Part shown: in pieces, positions 26,450-37,200 of the stretch
Position numbering within the stretch: position 1 is the first letter of the stretch
Layout of the letters: each line of letters opens with the position of its first letter
Origin: Fidelibacterota bacterium
GTDB lineage: Bacteria > Fidelibacterota > UBA8477 > JABMPR01
Assembly: GCA_024278595.1 (NCBI GenBank)
Contig: JAJRSW010000011.1
Coordinates: 1 to 64,000 of the forward strand
Direction of reading: 5' to 3'
DNA length: 64,000 nt
The notes under the pieces: model-generated
Database searches by the model: none
What the model was told of the DNA's origin: nothing
Seen by the model: only the letters and a program-made list of their open reading frames with translations
Program-made: the position numbers and the translations under genes

Positions 26450-29400
26450 ATGAATACCATTAAAACAAAAGGAATGTATTGGTCAGTACTGATAAGCGTC
26501 ATGCTGCTGGCTATGCCCACGTGGGTACTGGCAGATGATTCCGGTACACCTGATATTGAGCGAATAAAACAACTACGACAATTGCAAAATCAGGGTATAA
26601 TTGTCAAGAATCTGGAGGCTTCAAGCATTCAGGTAAGTGCCAGTCCAGAACAGGCGCGAATGGACAGGCTGGCGCAGGCTTTGTCCAAGGCGACCAAGCA
26701 AAAGCTGCCCAACCTGGATAGAAGATATAGCCTTAAGCTTGGGCAGAAAGATCTTCAGGTTCCCCAGCTCCAGCAAAGCAATTTGCGTGAAGTGATTTAT
26801 AATCAGGGTGTCCTAAGTGGAGACAATTCGGTAGAAACTGGTCTTGAATATTTCAACTTTCTGACTGGCGAGAACAGCTCCGACTCGGTGGGGATGGATG
26901 TCCGTATCACTGGGAACGAGGGTACCAATTTCGGGAATGAATCCGCTTCCTGGGGTGATCCCAGTATGCTGTATTTTTTTAGTGATGTTGGAACTCTCGA
27001 TGACGTATCTGTGGTGGATGATCTTGGCATGGGTACCTGGACCACAGTGTCCTGGGATACTGGACCAGCTGGCAATGACTATCAACCTCTGGCTGTGGGT
27101 AATTTATGGGTGGTCTATGCCCGCATGTCCCATATGTATGTCGCTCTGGAAGTAACGTCTGTAGATACCTGGAACCAGTATTTCGAATTCGATTACCTGA
27201 TCCAAACGGATGGCAGTACAGAATTTGATGGTGGCGTGGAACCTACCTTATTTGACATGACTGTCGACGGCGCCTATGCCGCCACACTTGAGGTCGGCTC
27301 AAATCCATATTTTGAGATCATACTAGATGGCGCTCCACAGTTGGAGTTCATGGTTCTGTGGGATGCCAATCATGATGGTAGCTGGGACGATGGAGATTTT
27401 CCACTTGATATCTACGATTTAATGGATGGTAGCCCTGAGGATGAAGAACCAGCAGATGGCATCTTTGGTTTTACCTATACCGATGAAATGGCAGATGGAA
27501 TAAACTATTTCACTGATGACCTGATCTTTGTTGCTTTCCAGGCTATGAATTCAGCTGAGGTTGCTGTAACATTTTATAGCAATCCAACTCCTTACTCTGT
27601 CTCTGGATATGTTTCACTTGATGATGGTGGTGGACCACCTCTGGAAGGTATTATAGTTTGGGCATTCTTCGAGGGAGATGAACAACCTGCAATCATTGAT
27701 GTAACAGATAGTGCTGGAATGTACCATTTTGATCTACTCGATACCGGGTATGTCTATATTGAGTCAGAAGATCACTTCTTTATTACCAATGGTTTCATTC
27801 CAGACCCTCCCTACCATTATGTGCATGTTATGGGACACGAACCAGGGTACAACTTCTTCTATACCGAGCCTACCAGCACGATCCAGGGCTACGTTTATGA
27901 TGAGGCTGATCTTCCGCTTCCCGGCATTGAGGTTCGAGCTAACACAGATGGTCCTGGCTTTTCAGCTACGACAGATGAGAATGGGTTCTATAGCATGGGC
28001 GTGATGCCCGGCTGGTACCAGGTTGTGGTCGACTGGTGGACTTTACCCCAGCCCTATATGCTGCCTTATGGTGAAGATGTTGAAATCGCCGAACTTGAAG
28101 TTGTTGATCTGGATTTATATGTGATTACAGCTAACAGCATGATCTCAGGCAGCGTCATGTTGGATGGCGCTGCTTATCCAGATGCATTTATTTGGGGCAA
28201 TCATCCTGATTTTGGTTGGACCGCTACCATGTGCGATGAGGATGGCAACTACGAGTTACCGGTCTTTGATGATGGAATGACCCTCTACGATCTGAGTGCT
28301 CACCTCCCGGGGATGCCCAATGTCCTCCAGGTAAGTGAGAACTGGGATGTTCCTGCTGGAACCACTGGAGAAATGATTCTTCTGGAGACCTTCTATGGTG
28401 GTCTCCACGGTTATTTCATCAATGGCGAAACTGGTGAACCACTTATGGAGGCCTGGGAAGCGAGCATGGTGCTTCGTGATCTGAACACGGAGATGGAGTA
28501 TTGGTCAGGTCCTCATCCAAATGGGTACTATGAGATGTGGGTGCCAGATGGTCTATATGAGGTTATAGTCTGGAGTACGAACTGGTACCTGGATGAACCG
28601 GATACGGTATTTATAGATGGAGTGCAGGTCGAACATGATGTAGTCTTGTGGCCTGTTGGATTTGATACATTTGTGGAAGGGCAAGTCTATGACCAATTAG
28701 GCTCTCCGATAATGGATGCCGAGGTCATGATCGGAAATGATGATTGGGGAGCAATTGAATATACGGATGAGTATGGATACTATCATATCAATGCGCCCTA
28801 CGGATACTACGGGATGTCAGTTTATGCCGATGGTTTCGAGGAGGAATGGGATCAGGTCGATTTGACCGACGGTCCGGCCTTTCGTGACTTCTACCTAACT
28901 CCCTTCGTAGTAGATGGTGCCATTGCAGGTTTCGCTTTTGACGTTGATTCAGGCGATCCCATCAGTGGTGCAGAAGTATTCATCTACACGGATGGGGTGA
29001 GCTGGTTCGACTATACCGATGAAGATGGTGAGTTCTTGTTCGATCTGCCAAATGGTGCGTACGACCTGGTCATTGAGCACTACGAATACGCTCTTTTCTG
29101 GAGTGAGGGATTGGTGGTAGCCGATGATACGGTCTATGTCGATGCTCCCATGGTCTTCCTTAATACCGGTTTAGAAGGGTATGTCTATTCCAATGATGAC
29201 GGTATGCCAATTTGGGATGCTGAAGTGGCCATTTTGAGCACCACAGATCCCACTATCGGATTCCTTGGATATTCAGATGAAGATGGCTACTACAATATCC
29301 CGGCTTTGAATGGCGAATACCAGGTCTTCGCTGCTGCACCAGGTTTTGAGGGTATCGAATTGGGTCTGATAACCATCGAGGATGACTGGTCATACATGGA

Positions 29401-30349
29401 TATCTATCTGGAAACCTATGAATTTGCCACGGCACCTGAGATCAACTTTATCATGGATCAACCCAACGATCAGGGTCGCCAGGTTCGGATGCAATTCTGG
29501 CCCGGTGGTACTGAATGGGGTCCGTTTATGGGCTATAGTATTTGGCGACTGACCCACACACCCAATGGTGATATCTTTGATTTCGTGGATTACCTACCCT
29601 ACCATGAGTTCAATGCCTATAATCTAGTGGCACCTACCCTGGTAGATTCCAGTGCCAATAACACTGACCCACAATACTACACGAGTTTATTCAGGGTTGA
29701 TGGGCACTATGATATGTATGGGTATATCGAGGGTGAACCGGCTGCCGGCCATTCTGTTGATAACATTCATCCAGGTGTTCCTGGTGTTCTGGCCCTGCTT
29801 AGTTCCGGTGAAGCCGGAGTGGAGCTCGGCTGGGAAGCCAGTATGGCTGCTGATTTCCAGTATTTTGAAGTACAGCGTGCTGACAATCCTGATTTCACAG
29901 ATGCAGTTGTGATGATGACGGTTGATCCATTGTATATTGATGAAGATGTTACAATTGGGCAAACCTATTATTACACCGTTGCCGCTGTGGATGCCAATGG
30001 CAATGTCGGTGAGAGCACAAATATGGTAACCACCTCCATCGTCTCAATTGATGAGGCTGAACTGTTACCCTCCGCTTTTGGTCTCTCGCAGAACTACCCC
30101 AACCCCTTTAACCCAAGCACGAGTATTGAGTTTGCCCTTCCAGAAGCCTCCAATGTCTCGCTGGAGATCTACAATATCCTGGGTCAGAAGGTCCGCACCC
30201 TGGTCAATGGCTATCTACCCGCCGGATATATCAATACCAGTTGGGATGGATTGGGAGAGAATGGCAGAGAACTGAGTAGCGGTACCTATATCTATCGCCT
30301 GAAGACTGCTGATATGTCCTTCAGCAAGAAGATGGTGCTGATGAAATAA
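26450..30349 (+). CDS. Large T9SS cargo: repeated CnaB/carboxypeptidase-regulatory-like domains with C-terminal sorting tail
   Basis: The ATG at 26450 has a perfect AAGGAGG nine bases upstream; the longer ORF start is rejected. The 1300-residue protein has a signal peptide (cut near VLA-DD) and a helical N region. About seven beta-sandwich units of about 80 residues follow (about 380-1000), each with 'G.V.D....P..GA.V......G....T.DEDGYY...L..G.Y' features of CarboxypepD_reg/CnaB-like domains. An FnIII-like segment comes next (about 1110-1190). The last about 85 residues are the type A T9SS tail (QNYPNPFNPST...NILGQKVRTL...SSGTYIYRL...KKMVLMK). The protein is very acidic and poor in Cys. It is probably an extracellular adhesin or matrix protein exported by SprA. 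Confidence 0.9.
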   Translation: MNTIKTKGMYWSVLISVMLLAMPTWVLADDSGTPDIERIKQLRQLQNQGIIVKNLEASSIQVSASPEQARMDRLAQALSKATKQKLPNLDRRYSLKLGQKDLQVPQLQQSNLREVIYNQGVLSGDNSVETGLEYFNFLTGENSSDSVGMDVRITGNEGTNFGNESASWGDPSMLYFFSDVGTLDDVSVVDDLGMGTWTTVSWDTGPAGNDYQPLAVGNLWVVYARMSHMYVALEVTSVDTWNQYFEFDYLIQTDGSTEFDGGVEPTLFDMTVDGAYAATLEVGSNPYFEIILDGAPQLEFMVLWDANHDGSWDDGDFPLDIYDLMDGSPEDEEPADGIFGFTYTDEMADGINYFTDDLIFVAFQAMNSAEVAVTFYSNPTPYSVSGYVSLDDGGGPPLEGIIVWAFFEGDEQPAIIDVTDSAGMYHFDLLDTGYVYIESEDHFFITNGFIPDPPYHYVHVMGHEPGYNFFYTEPTSTIQGYVYDEADLPLPGIEVRANTDGPGFSATTDENGFYSMGVMPGWYQVVVDWWTLPQPYMLPYGEDVEIAELEVVDLDLYVITANSMISGSVMLDGAAYPDAFIWGNHPDFGWTATMCDEDGNYELPVFDDGMTLYDLSAHLPGMPNVLQVSENWDVPAGTTGEMILLETFYGGLHGYFINGETGEPLMEAWEASMVLRDLNTEMEYWSGPHPNGYYEMWVPDGLYEVIVWSTNWYLDEPDTVFIDGVQVEHDVVLWPVGFDTFVEGQVYDQLGSPIMDAEVMIGNDDWGAIEYTDEYGYYHINAPYGYYGMSVYADGFEEEWDQVDLTDGPAFRDFYLTPFVVDGAIAGFAFDVDSGDPISGAEVFIYTDGVSWFDYTDEDGEFLFDLPNGAYDLVIEHYEYALFWSEGLVVADDTVYVDAPMVFLNTGLEGYVYSNDDGMPIWDAEVAILSTTDPTIGFLGYSDEDGYYNIPALNGEYQVFAAAPGFEGIELGLITIEDDWSYMDIYLETYEFATAPEINFIMDQPNDQGRQVRMQFWPGGTEWGPFMGYSIWRLTHTPNGDIFDFVDYLPYHEFNAYNLVAPTLVDSSANNTDPQYYTSLFRVDGHYDMYGYIEGEPAAGHSVDNIHPGVPGVLALLSSGEAGVELGWEASMAADFQYFEVQRADNPDFTDAVVMMTVDPLYIDEDVTIGQTYYYTVAAVDANGNVGESTNMVTTSIVSIDEAELLPSAFGLSQNYPNPFNPSTSIEFALPEASNVSLEIYNILGQKVRTLVNGYLPAGYINTSWDGLGENGRELSSGTYIYRLKTADMSFSKKMVLMK

Positions 30350-30383
30350 CACCCTGATTTTATACTAGTAACCAGGGTTAACA

Positions 30384-30411
30384 GTAGAGCCGCAAGACAT
30401 TGCGGCTCTAC
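30384..30411 (+). terminator. Perfect 11-bp-stem palindrome after cargo gene (terminator and/or REP-like element)
   Basis: Arms GTAGAGCCGCA and complement around a 6-base loop, followed by CTTGTTTC. It lies 35 bases after the stop, so it may terminate transcription. Its GTAGAG...CTCTAC ends match the palindrome at 37921-37948, which suggests both belong to one repeat family. Confidence 0.7.
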
Positions 30412-30563
30412 TTGTTTCAACCCCGTCTTTGGCATTGACTGAGGGAGGCTCATCAGCTACTTTTGGCCGCTTCTATTTCATCCCGAAAAATTGGGAATGG
30501 AATATTGGATCACAGAGGTAATACGAGGGGAACAAATCCCTGTTATAATGGTAGATTGAAAAC

Positions 30564-31187
30564 ATGAAACTGTTGCTGGCTACACAAAATAGACACAAGG
30601 TTGACGAATTGATGCGTCTCCTGGAACCCTACGACCTGGAAGTAGTGTCTCTGCTTGACTTTCCCGAGATCGGGGAGATCGTTGAAGATGGAGCTACTTT
30701 AGCGGCCAATGCGCTGATAAAAGCCAGGGCTGGTTATGCCCATTGCCATCTGCCCACCATTGCTGATGATACGGGTCTGGCAGTAGATGCCCTCAATGGC
30801 GCCCCCGGTGTTTATGCTGCACGGTATGCCGGTGAAAATGTCACGTATGATCAGAATGTTCAGAAAATGCTGGATGAGCTACAGGACATTCCCGCTGATA
30901 AACGCCAGGCTCAATTTCAAACCGCTGCTGTTTTCTATGATGGTGAAACCACCATTACTGCTCTGGGTGAAGTCGTCGGCTCCATTACCACGGAACGACG
31001 GGGGGAAACTGGTTTTGGTTATGATCCGATCTTCTTTATCCCCGAAAAGCAAAAGACCTATGCGCAAATGAGCTTATCAGAAAAGAATCAATTAAGCCAC
31101 CGAAAAAGGGCCTTTGAGGCACTTTTCAAGAATTTACTCCAAACCCACCATGCTTTTAAAGCGGAGCCACAACAATTAGAATCCTAA
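30564..31187 (+). CDS. rdgB: Non-canonical purine NTP pyrophosphatase, RdgB/HAM1 family
   Basis: This 207-residue cytoplasmic house-cleaning enzyme hydrolyses ITP, dITP and XTP to monophosphates. The family signatures are complete: LATQNRHKVDEL at the N terminus, the DDTGLAVDALNGAPGVYAARYAG block (about residues 68-90), GFGYDPIF (about 151) and the C-terminal SHRKRA. It is slightly longer than E. coli RdgB because of a short C-terminal extension. It sits between the large cargo gene and sprA, with about 200 bases upstream and 53 bases before sprA. Confidence 0.96.
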   Translation: MKLLLATQNRHKVDELMRLLEPYDLEVVSLLDFPEIGEIVEDGATLAANALIKARAGYAHCHLPTIADDTGLAVDALNGAPGVYAARYAGENVTYDQNVQKMLDELQDIPADKRQAQFQTAAVFYDGETTITALGEVVGSITTERRGETGFGYDPIFFIPEKQKTYAQMSLSEKNQLSHRKRAFEALFKNLLQTHHAFKAEPQQLES

Positions 31188-31240
31188 GCTAGTTTTTTCC
31201 CCATCCTCAATGGAGACAAGTCGGGTTTAAAACAACTAAC

Positions 31241-34200
31241 GTGAGAACGATAGCAGCACTCATATTATCCTTTATTACCATTTGGCCGTATGCAATAGGT
31301 CAATCTGATGAGCCACGTCCAGAGCAGACCTACTTCTCGATCAGGGCTGATTTCTACGAACCTGCCAGCACCCCTTTATTCAGAACTGGGAAACAGGGTC
31401 TCTTCTTTAGCGATACGGCCCTCTATCTGGCCTCGCCCATGAGTGAGATCGCCCTCAACTCCATCAAGACCAACATACTTATGGATAGCACTGCCACCTA
31501 TTTCACCCTGGCCCAGATGATGGATGGGAAACCAATCGGAATTCCCACTGTAATCAGCATTGATGACTATGTTGAATTGAGTCTTGAGCACAAAAAAAAC
31601 CAGCTTTTTAAAAAGATCGCCACGGGAAACCTGCAGGCCGAGGAAGATGCAGCAAGCTCCCAGTCCTTCGAATTGATCGGTGCTGATATCGCCGGACAAC
31701 GGGTTTCCCTGCGGGTTCGGGGAAATGTGAATATTACGGGTAAATTTCGAAGCGAGGACCGTTCCCAGACCACCAATGTGAATAGCCAACAGCAATCAAA
31801 TACCTTCCAAATCGAGCAAAAGCAGGCTTTTAAGATCGAAGGTAAGATCGGCGATCGGATCAGCATTCAGGTGGATCAGGATAGTGAGCGTGATTTTGAT
31901 TTTGAAAACAATATGGAGATCTTTTACAACGGGAACGAGGATGAGATCATCCAACGGGTGGAAGCTGGAAATATTTCTCTAAGTCTGCCTGGCACCAAGC
32001 TGGCCATGTTTTCCGGCCAAAGCAATGGACTGTTCGGCTTGAAAGCCCTGGCTAAGATCGGTCCGGTTGATGTAACTGCCATCGCCTCCCTGGAACGCGG
32101 TCGCAAGGAAAAGTTGTCATTTAATGACGGAAGCTCAGAGGCGGCTGAAATTACCATTGAGGATTACAACCGTCGGATCAATACTTATTTTTATGTCAAT
32201 CATTTTTATCGCAGAAAAGCCTACCCCCTTAATGACCAGGGGCAGTATCGACTTACCGGCCGCACGATCCAAACGATCCGGGTCTATAAATACACCTCGT
32301 TCAATCCCGGTGGCCAGATCACTAATTTCGCCAGAATCTTCAACGAGCCCAACGAGCCCAACGCTGAAGCGGTTACCAGCCGTCAGGTCATCCAGCTAAA
32401 ACAGGGAGCTGATGAAGACTACGTACTATATGAGGATCTGGGAGTGATCCGCTTAAACACGGCGGTGCAATCGAATGAAGTGCTGGCCATCGCCTACAAG
32501 GACACGTTCATCAATACAGCCAATATGGATCAAACAAATCTGATGGTCCCGGATTATGATCCTTTTTTCAGTGAAATGTGGAGTTACCAGGAAGGCAATG
32601 ATGTTGCTTTGGGTACGCCGGGGACCGCAGATACGCTGATCCTGAAAATGATCAAACCAGATGATGCCCTGCCAGGGCAGGAATCCTGGGATTTGGAATG
32701 GAAAAACGTGTTTTACCTCAAAACCTCGTCTATTGACAAGGAGGGGTTCGACCTGAAGATCCGGCGGAGTCTGGGTGGTGAAGCAGAAGAATTGGCAGAA
32801 GACGGAACTCCCTTTTTGCAGCTATTTGGTCTGGACCGTAAAGGGGTGGATACCGATCCCTTACCCGATGGCATCATAGATCTGGATTATGGAAATATCC
32901 TCAACTTCCGGCGGGGGGAGTTGATCCTGCCTTATCTATATCCTTTCCGAGCCGATACTGCCGTAGCCGACCAGCCCGACTGGATGACCAATTCAGCCGA
33001 TCAACGTCTGGGAAATGGCGGTAACCCCAACCTGGTGGCCTATCCAGAATATCAGAGTAATTCTTTTTATGATAACGCCTCCAACATGACTGACTACAAC
33101 AAGGACAGTAAGTTCCGGTTTCATGTGAGATATGCCAACCAGAGCTCAACCTTCAATCTGGGTTTCAACCTCATTGAAGGATCAGAGGAGGTAACCCTGA
33201 ATAATGTGCCCCTGGAACGAGGACCCTCAAAAGATTATACCATCGACTATTTCACGGGCCAACTAGTCATCTTGAATGAAGCAGCCCTGGCCCCTGGCGC
33301 CAAGTTGGATATCAAATATGAATTGAATGAGTTTTTCCAATTGGACAAGAAGGTTATCCTGGGAACCCGGGCAGAAATGAAATTTGGTAAGGACAAGCGC
33401 TCATTTATCGGTTTAAGTGCCATCTACTTCTCAAAAAGTAGCATTGATGAAAAGGTGCGGGTCGGTAAAGAGCCCATGGAAAATTTTATCTGGGATCTGA
33501 ATACCAAAATCACCCGTGAGCTCCCCTGGTTGACGCGGGGCCTGGATTGGCTGCCGATCATCAAAACAGACGTGAATTCATCAGTTACTTTCACTGGCGA
33601 AATCGCCCAGGTTATTCCCAATCCCAACACATCCGTGAACCAGGAACTGGGCGATTTTGGAGTGGCTTATCTGGATGATTTTGAGGGCAGTCGCCGGGTG
33701 GCTCAATTGAGTATCATCCGTGGCTCCTGGGGTGTGTCCTCTATTCCCATAGATGGGACTGGAAGAGGTAACCGTGAGCGTGCTTTTACCTATTGGTACA
33801 ATCCTTACAACCGCATCCTCACCAAACAGATCTGGCCCAACAAAGAGACCAGTGCCCAGGCCCAAAATGATGTGACCGATATTCTAGTACTCCACGTAAT
33901 TCCCGATTCCTCTTTCTCAGTCCGGGACGGAGACGCTCCTGGGGAAGCCTGGGGTGGGATCATGCGGGCCATGTCATCTGGCTACTATGACCAGTCTGAG
34001 TCCAAGTTTCTGGAGATGTGGGTCAAGGGAAACCAGGGACGGCTGCACATTGATCTGGGTTTTATCAGTGAAGATCAACAAGAATTAAACCAGGCATGGA
34101 CGGTAGATATTCTGGATGAAACCGTCACCAAAGGCTATGGCAACAAACCTGATACCGAGGATATTCCCTCCCAGGTATTTCCATCTGGTGATGGATTCGT

Positions 34201-37200
34201 GGTTGAGGAGGAAGATTTGGGGCTGGACGGCCTCCCCTATACCACACCGGAAAATATTGAATTGTATGGCTATCACCATCCATCCTGGGATCATTATGAA
34301 TTTGATCCCAATACCAGCCCCATTGACTACCGTCATATTAACGGGACCGAAGGCAATCTCAAGATCGAAGGGGGGACCTACCCCAACACTGAAGATCTAA
34401 ACAATGATGGTGCGCTTGATACCCGTAACGCCTATTTTACCGTTGATGTGGATCTGACAGGAAATGAATATATTGCCGGCCGGACACGCTTCAGTGACAA
34501 TACTGAAACCGGGTGGAAACTGATCAGCATCCCCCTGTCGGTGTTCGAAGCAGCCGGTGATAAGCCTGAGCTGGCCTTGTGGTCCCAGATCAAATTTGCC
34601 CGCTTATGGATGGATGAAATTCCGGCTGGTGGGGCTGCCCTGCAGATTGCCACAGTGGATATTGTGGGAAATGATTGGCAGGAACGCGGTATTTATTCTA
34701 AGTATGACGGGTTCGAAAATGTGGTCAATGATTCCCTCCATGGCACCATCAACGTCATGGTGATCAATACCGAGGATAACCCGGGTCGCTATAATGCTGA
34801 GGCCGTTCCCGGCAGCTATTCTGCACCTCCGGCTGGCGTTCAGGGTATTCTGGATCCCATTACTCAGCTTAGATCGAAGGAACAGTCCCTGGTTATCCGC
34901 GCCGATGACCTGGAACCCGGTTACTCCGTTGTCGCTGATAAACAATTTCGTGGTGCCAAAGCCAAGGATTTTATCCGTTACAATACCATGAAGATGTTTG
35001 TGCATGGCTGGGACAGATCGCGGGGGGGTAGTTATGAATCCGGATTCTCTAACTATGAGCTGGAAAATGAATCTGAGTTAGAATTCTTCTTTCGTTTCGG
35101 AGAGACAGACAATGATTATTATGAAATCAGGCGACCTATTTACCCCGGTTGGGATGAACGAAACCACCTGGAAGTGAATTTAGCTGACCTGGCAAATTTC
35201 AAGCTGGCCCTGGAGGATTCGGTCTTTATTATCAAAACCATCTATTATGGCGATGTACACGAAGAAGGTAGTCAGGATCCTGATAGTACTGCTTTAGATA
35301 CCCTGTCTTGGGCGGATCTATCGGTTGATCATAAATATGCTACCCGAGATCTGGCTGATGGAAGTACCATTGCCGTCAAAGGTCGACCCTCCCTTTCCAG
35401 AGTGAAAATCCTTAAAACCGGCTTTAAGAACCTTTCCTCACAGAAAATGAGTGGTGAGATCTGGTTGGATGAACTGCGGCTCAGCGATGTTGAAAAGAAT
35501 ACCGCCACGGCCTATCGGGCGAATGTGAGCATGCAATTTGCCGATGTGGCCAAGATCAACATGGATATCCAGCGCGACAATGCCGACTTCCACAATGTTC
35601 AACAACAGTTTGGTAGCGGCGACAATTCCGTCGCCGCAAATATTAGTGGCAGCCTGTCTGTGCATAAGTTCCTCCCCGCTGCCTGGGGCTTAAATATTCC
35701 GGTCTCCCTGTCCTACCGTGAGAGCGAAAAACAGCCAAAGTATATCAAGGGTAGTGATATTCGGATCGCAGATCTGGACCCCTCTCTCCAGGATACTCTG
35801 GAAACCATGACCGTTCGCAATCAAGCTTACAATTGGAATGTGTCACTCTCCAAAAAGGTCAAAGCGGAACACTGGTTGCCAAAATACACTATTGACAATA
35901 TGAATTTCAAAGTGGGCGGAAGTAAAAGTAATGCCTCCAATGCTCTGAAAAGTGAGCAGAAGGCGGAGAAGATCGACGGGAGCTTCAGTTATAAAGCGAA
36001 TTTTGGAAAGGCCTTCAAGCTGGCGCCCTTTACATTTATGGAATCCCTGCCCTTCATTGGCGAGGCCCTGGCTGCCACGGAAATCGGTTATCTGCCAAAT
36101 AATATCGGCTTTGATGCCTCCATGGCAGAAAATAAATCCTCCAGCATTTTTCGAAACCCCAATGCGACACCGCTAAATCCCACTCATCAATTGAGCATGA
36201 ATCGCAGATACAATATCGACTGGAGTCCCTTCAATAATGTCACTGCAAAATTCAATGCCACCCTGGCTAATAATCTGGATAGCCTGAAAAACCGGAAAGA
36301 AGATATTATCCGCAAGGCTGATTTTGGTCATCTGGCCAATTACAAAGAGACCTATTCGGTGAGTTGGAATCCCAAGTTCCTGAAATTGCTATCACCTTCT
36401 TTCTCCTATGCATCCAATTTTTCTGCCACAGATAAGATAACGATTGATCAACCTGGACTGGATCTCAGTGTGAGTGCCAACACATCAGCGAACATGTCTG
36501 TAACAATTTCGGAGTTGTTTGGTCTGCTTCATACTCCTGAAAAGAGTAACAAATCTGACAGATCCAGAGCCTCCACCAAGCCTCAGCGAGGACGTGGACG
36601 GGCAGCGCCCAAGAAAGAAGAACCAGCACAAGCAGCCAAAGAAGAGCAGGCCGATCCGGATGAGGAAAAGCAGGCTGGGGATCTCAGCCTGACCAAAATC
36701 TTCGACTTTACCTACAATACCCTGGATCGGATCGACCCCATTTCAATGAATCTTACCCAGGGCCGACGAAATTCCATCTTACGCCAGATCAGCTCTCTTG
36801 ATACCGTTCTGGTCTTCCGTGAAGGAGATACAACCGGGGTTGCTGACTCGCTTGTGCTACAAGTGAAGGAAGTAGAACTGAGCACTGTTGGCTACGCTTA
36901 TCGGACTGGTTTACAACTGGGTGGCAATTTCTTAAATCATCCTGATGCAACCAACCCCATCGTTTCCGGGGATGATGTAAACCTGACACTGCGTTCCGGA
37001 CTAAGGCTCACAAAAACCCTGACCACAAAAATGACCTTTACCTTTGGCCAAAGCCAAAGCCTCGTAAATAAAAGTCAGGGAAAGGTGATCAAAACAAAAA
37101 TGGACTTCCTCCCCAGCGGAACTTTCTTTGGGGTTCCTAAAAATGAAATTAAATCTTTTGGAACCGCTGGAATACCCCTACCCTCTTTTACCGTACGATA

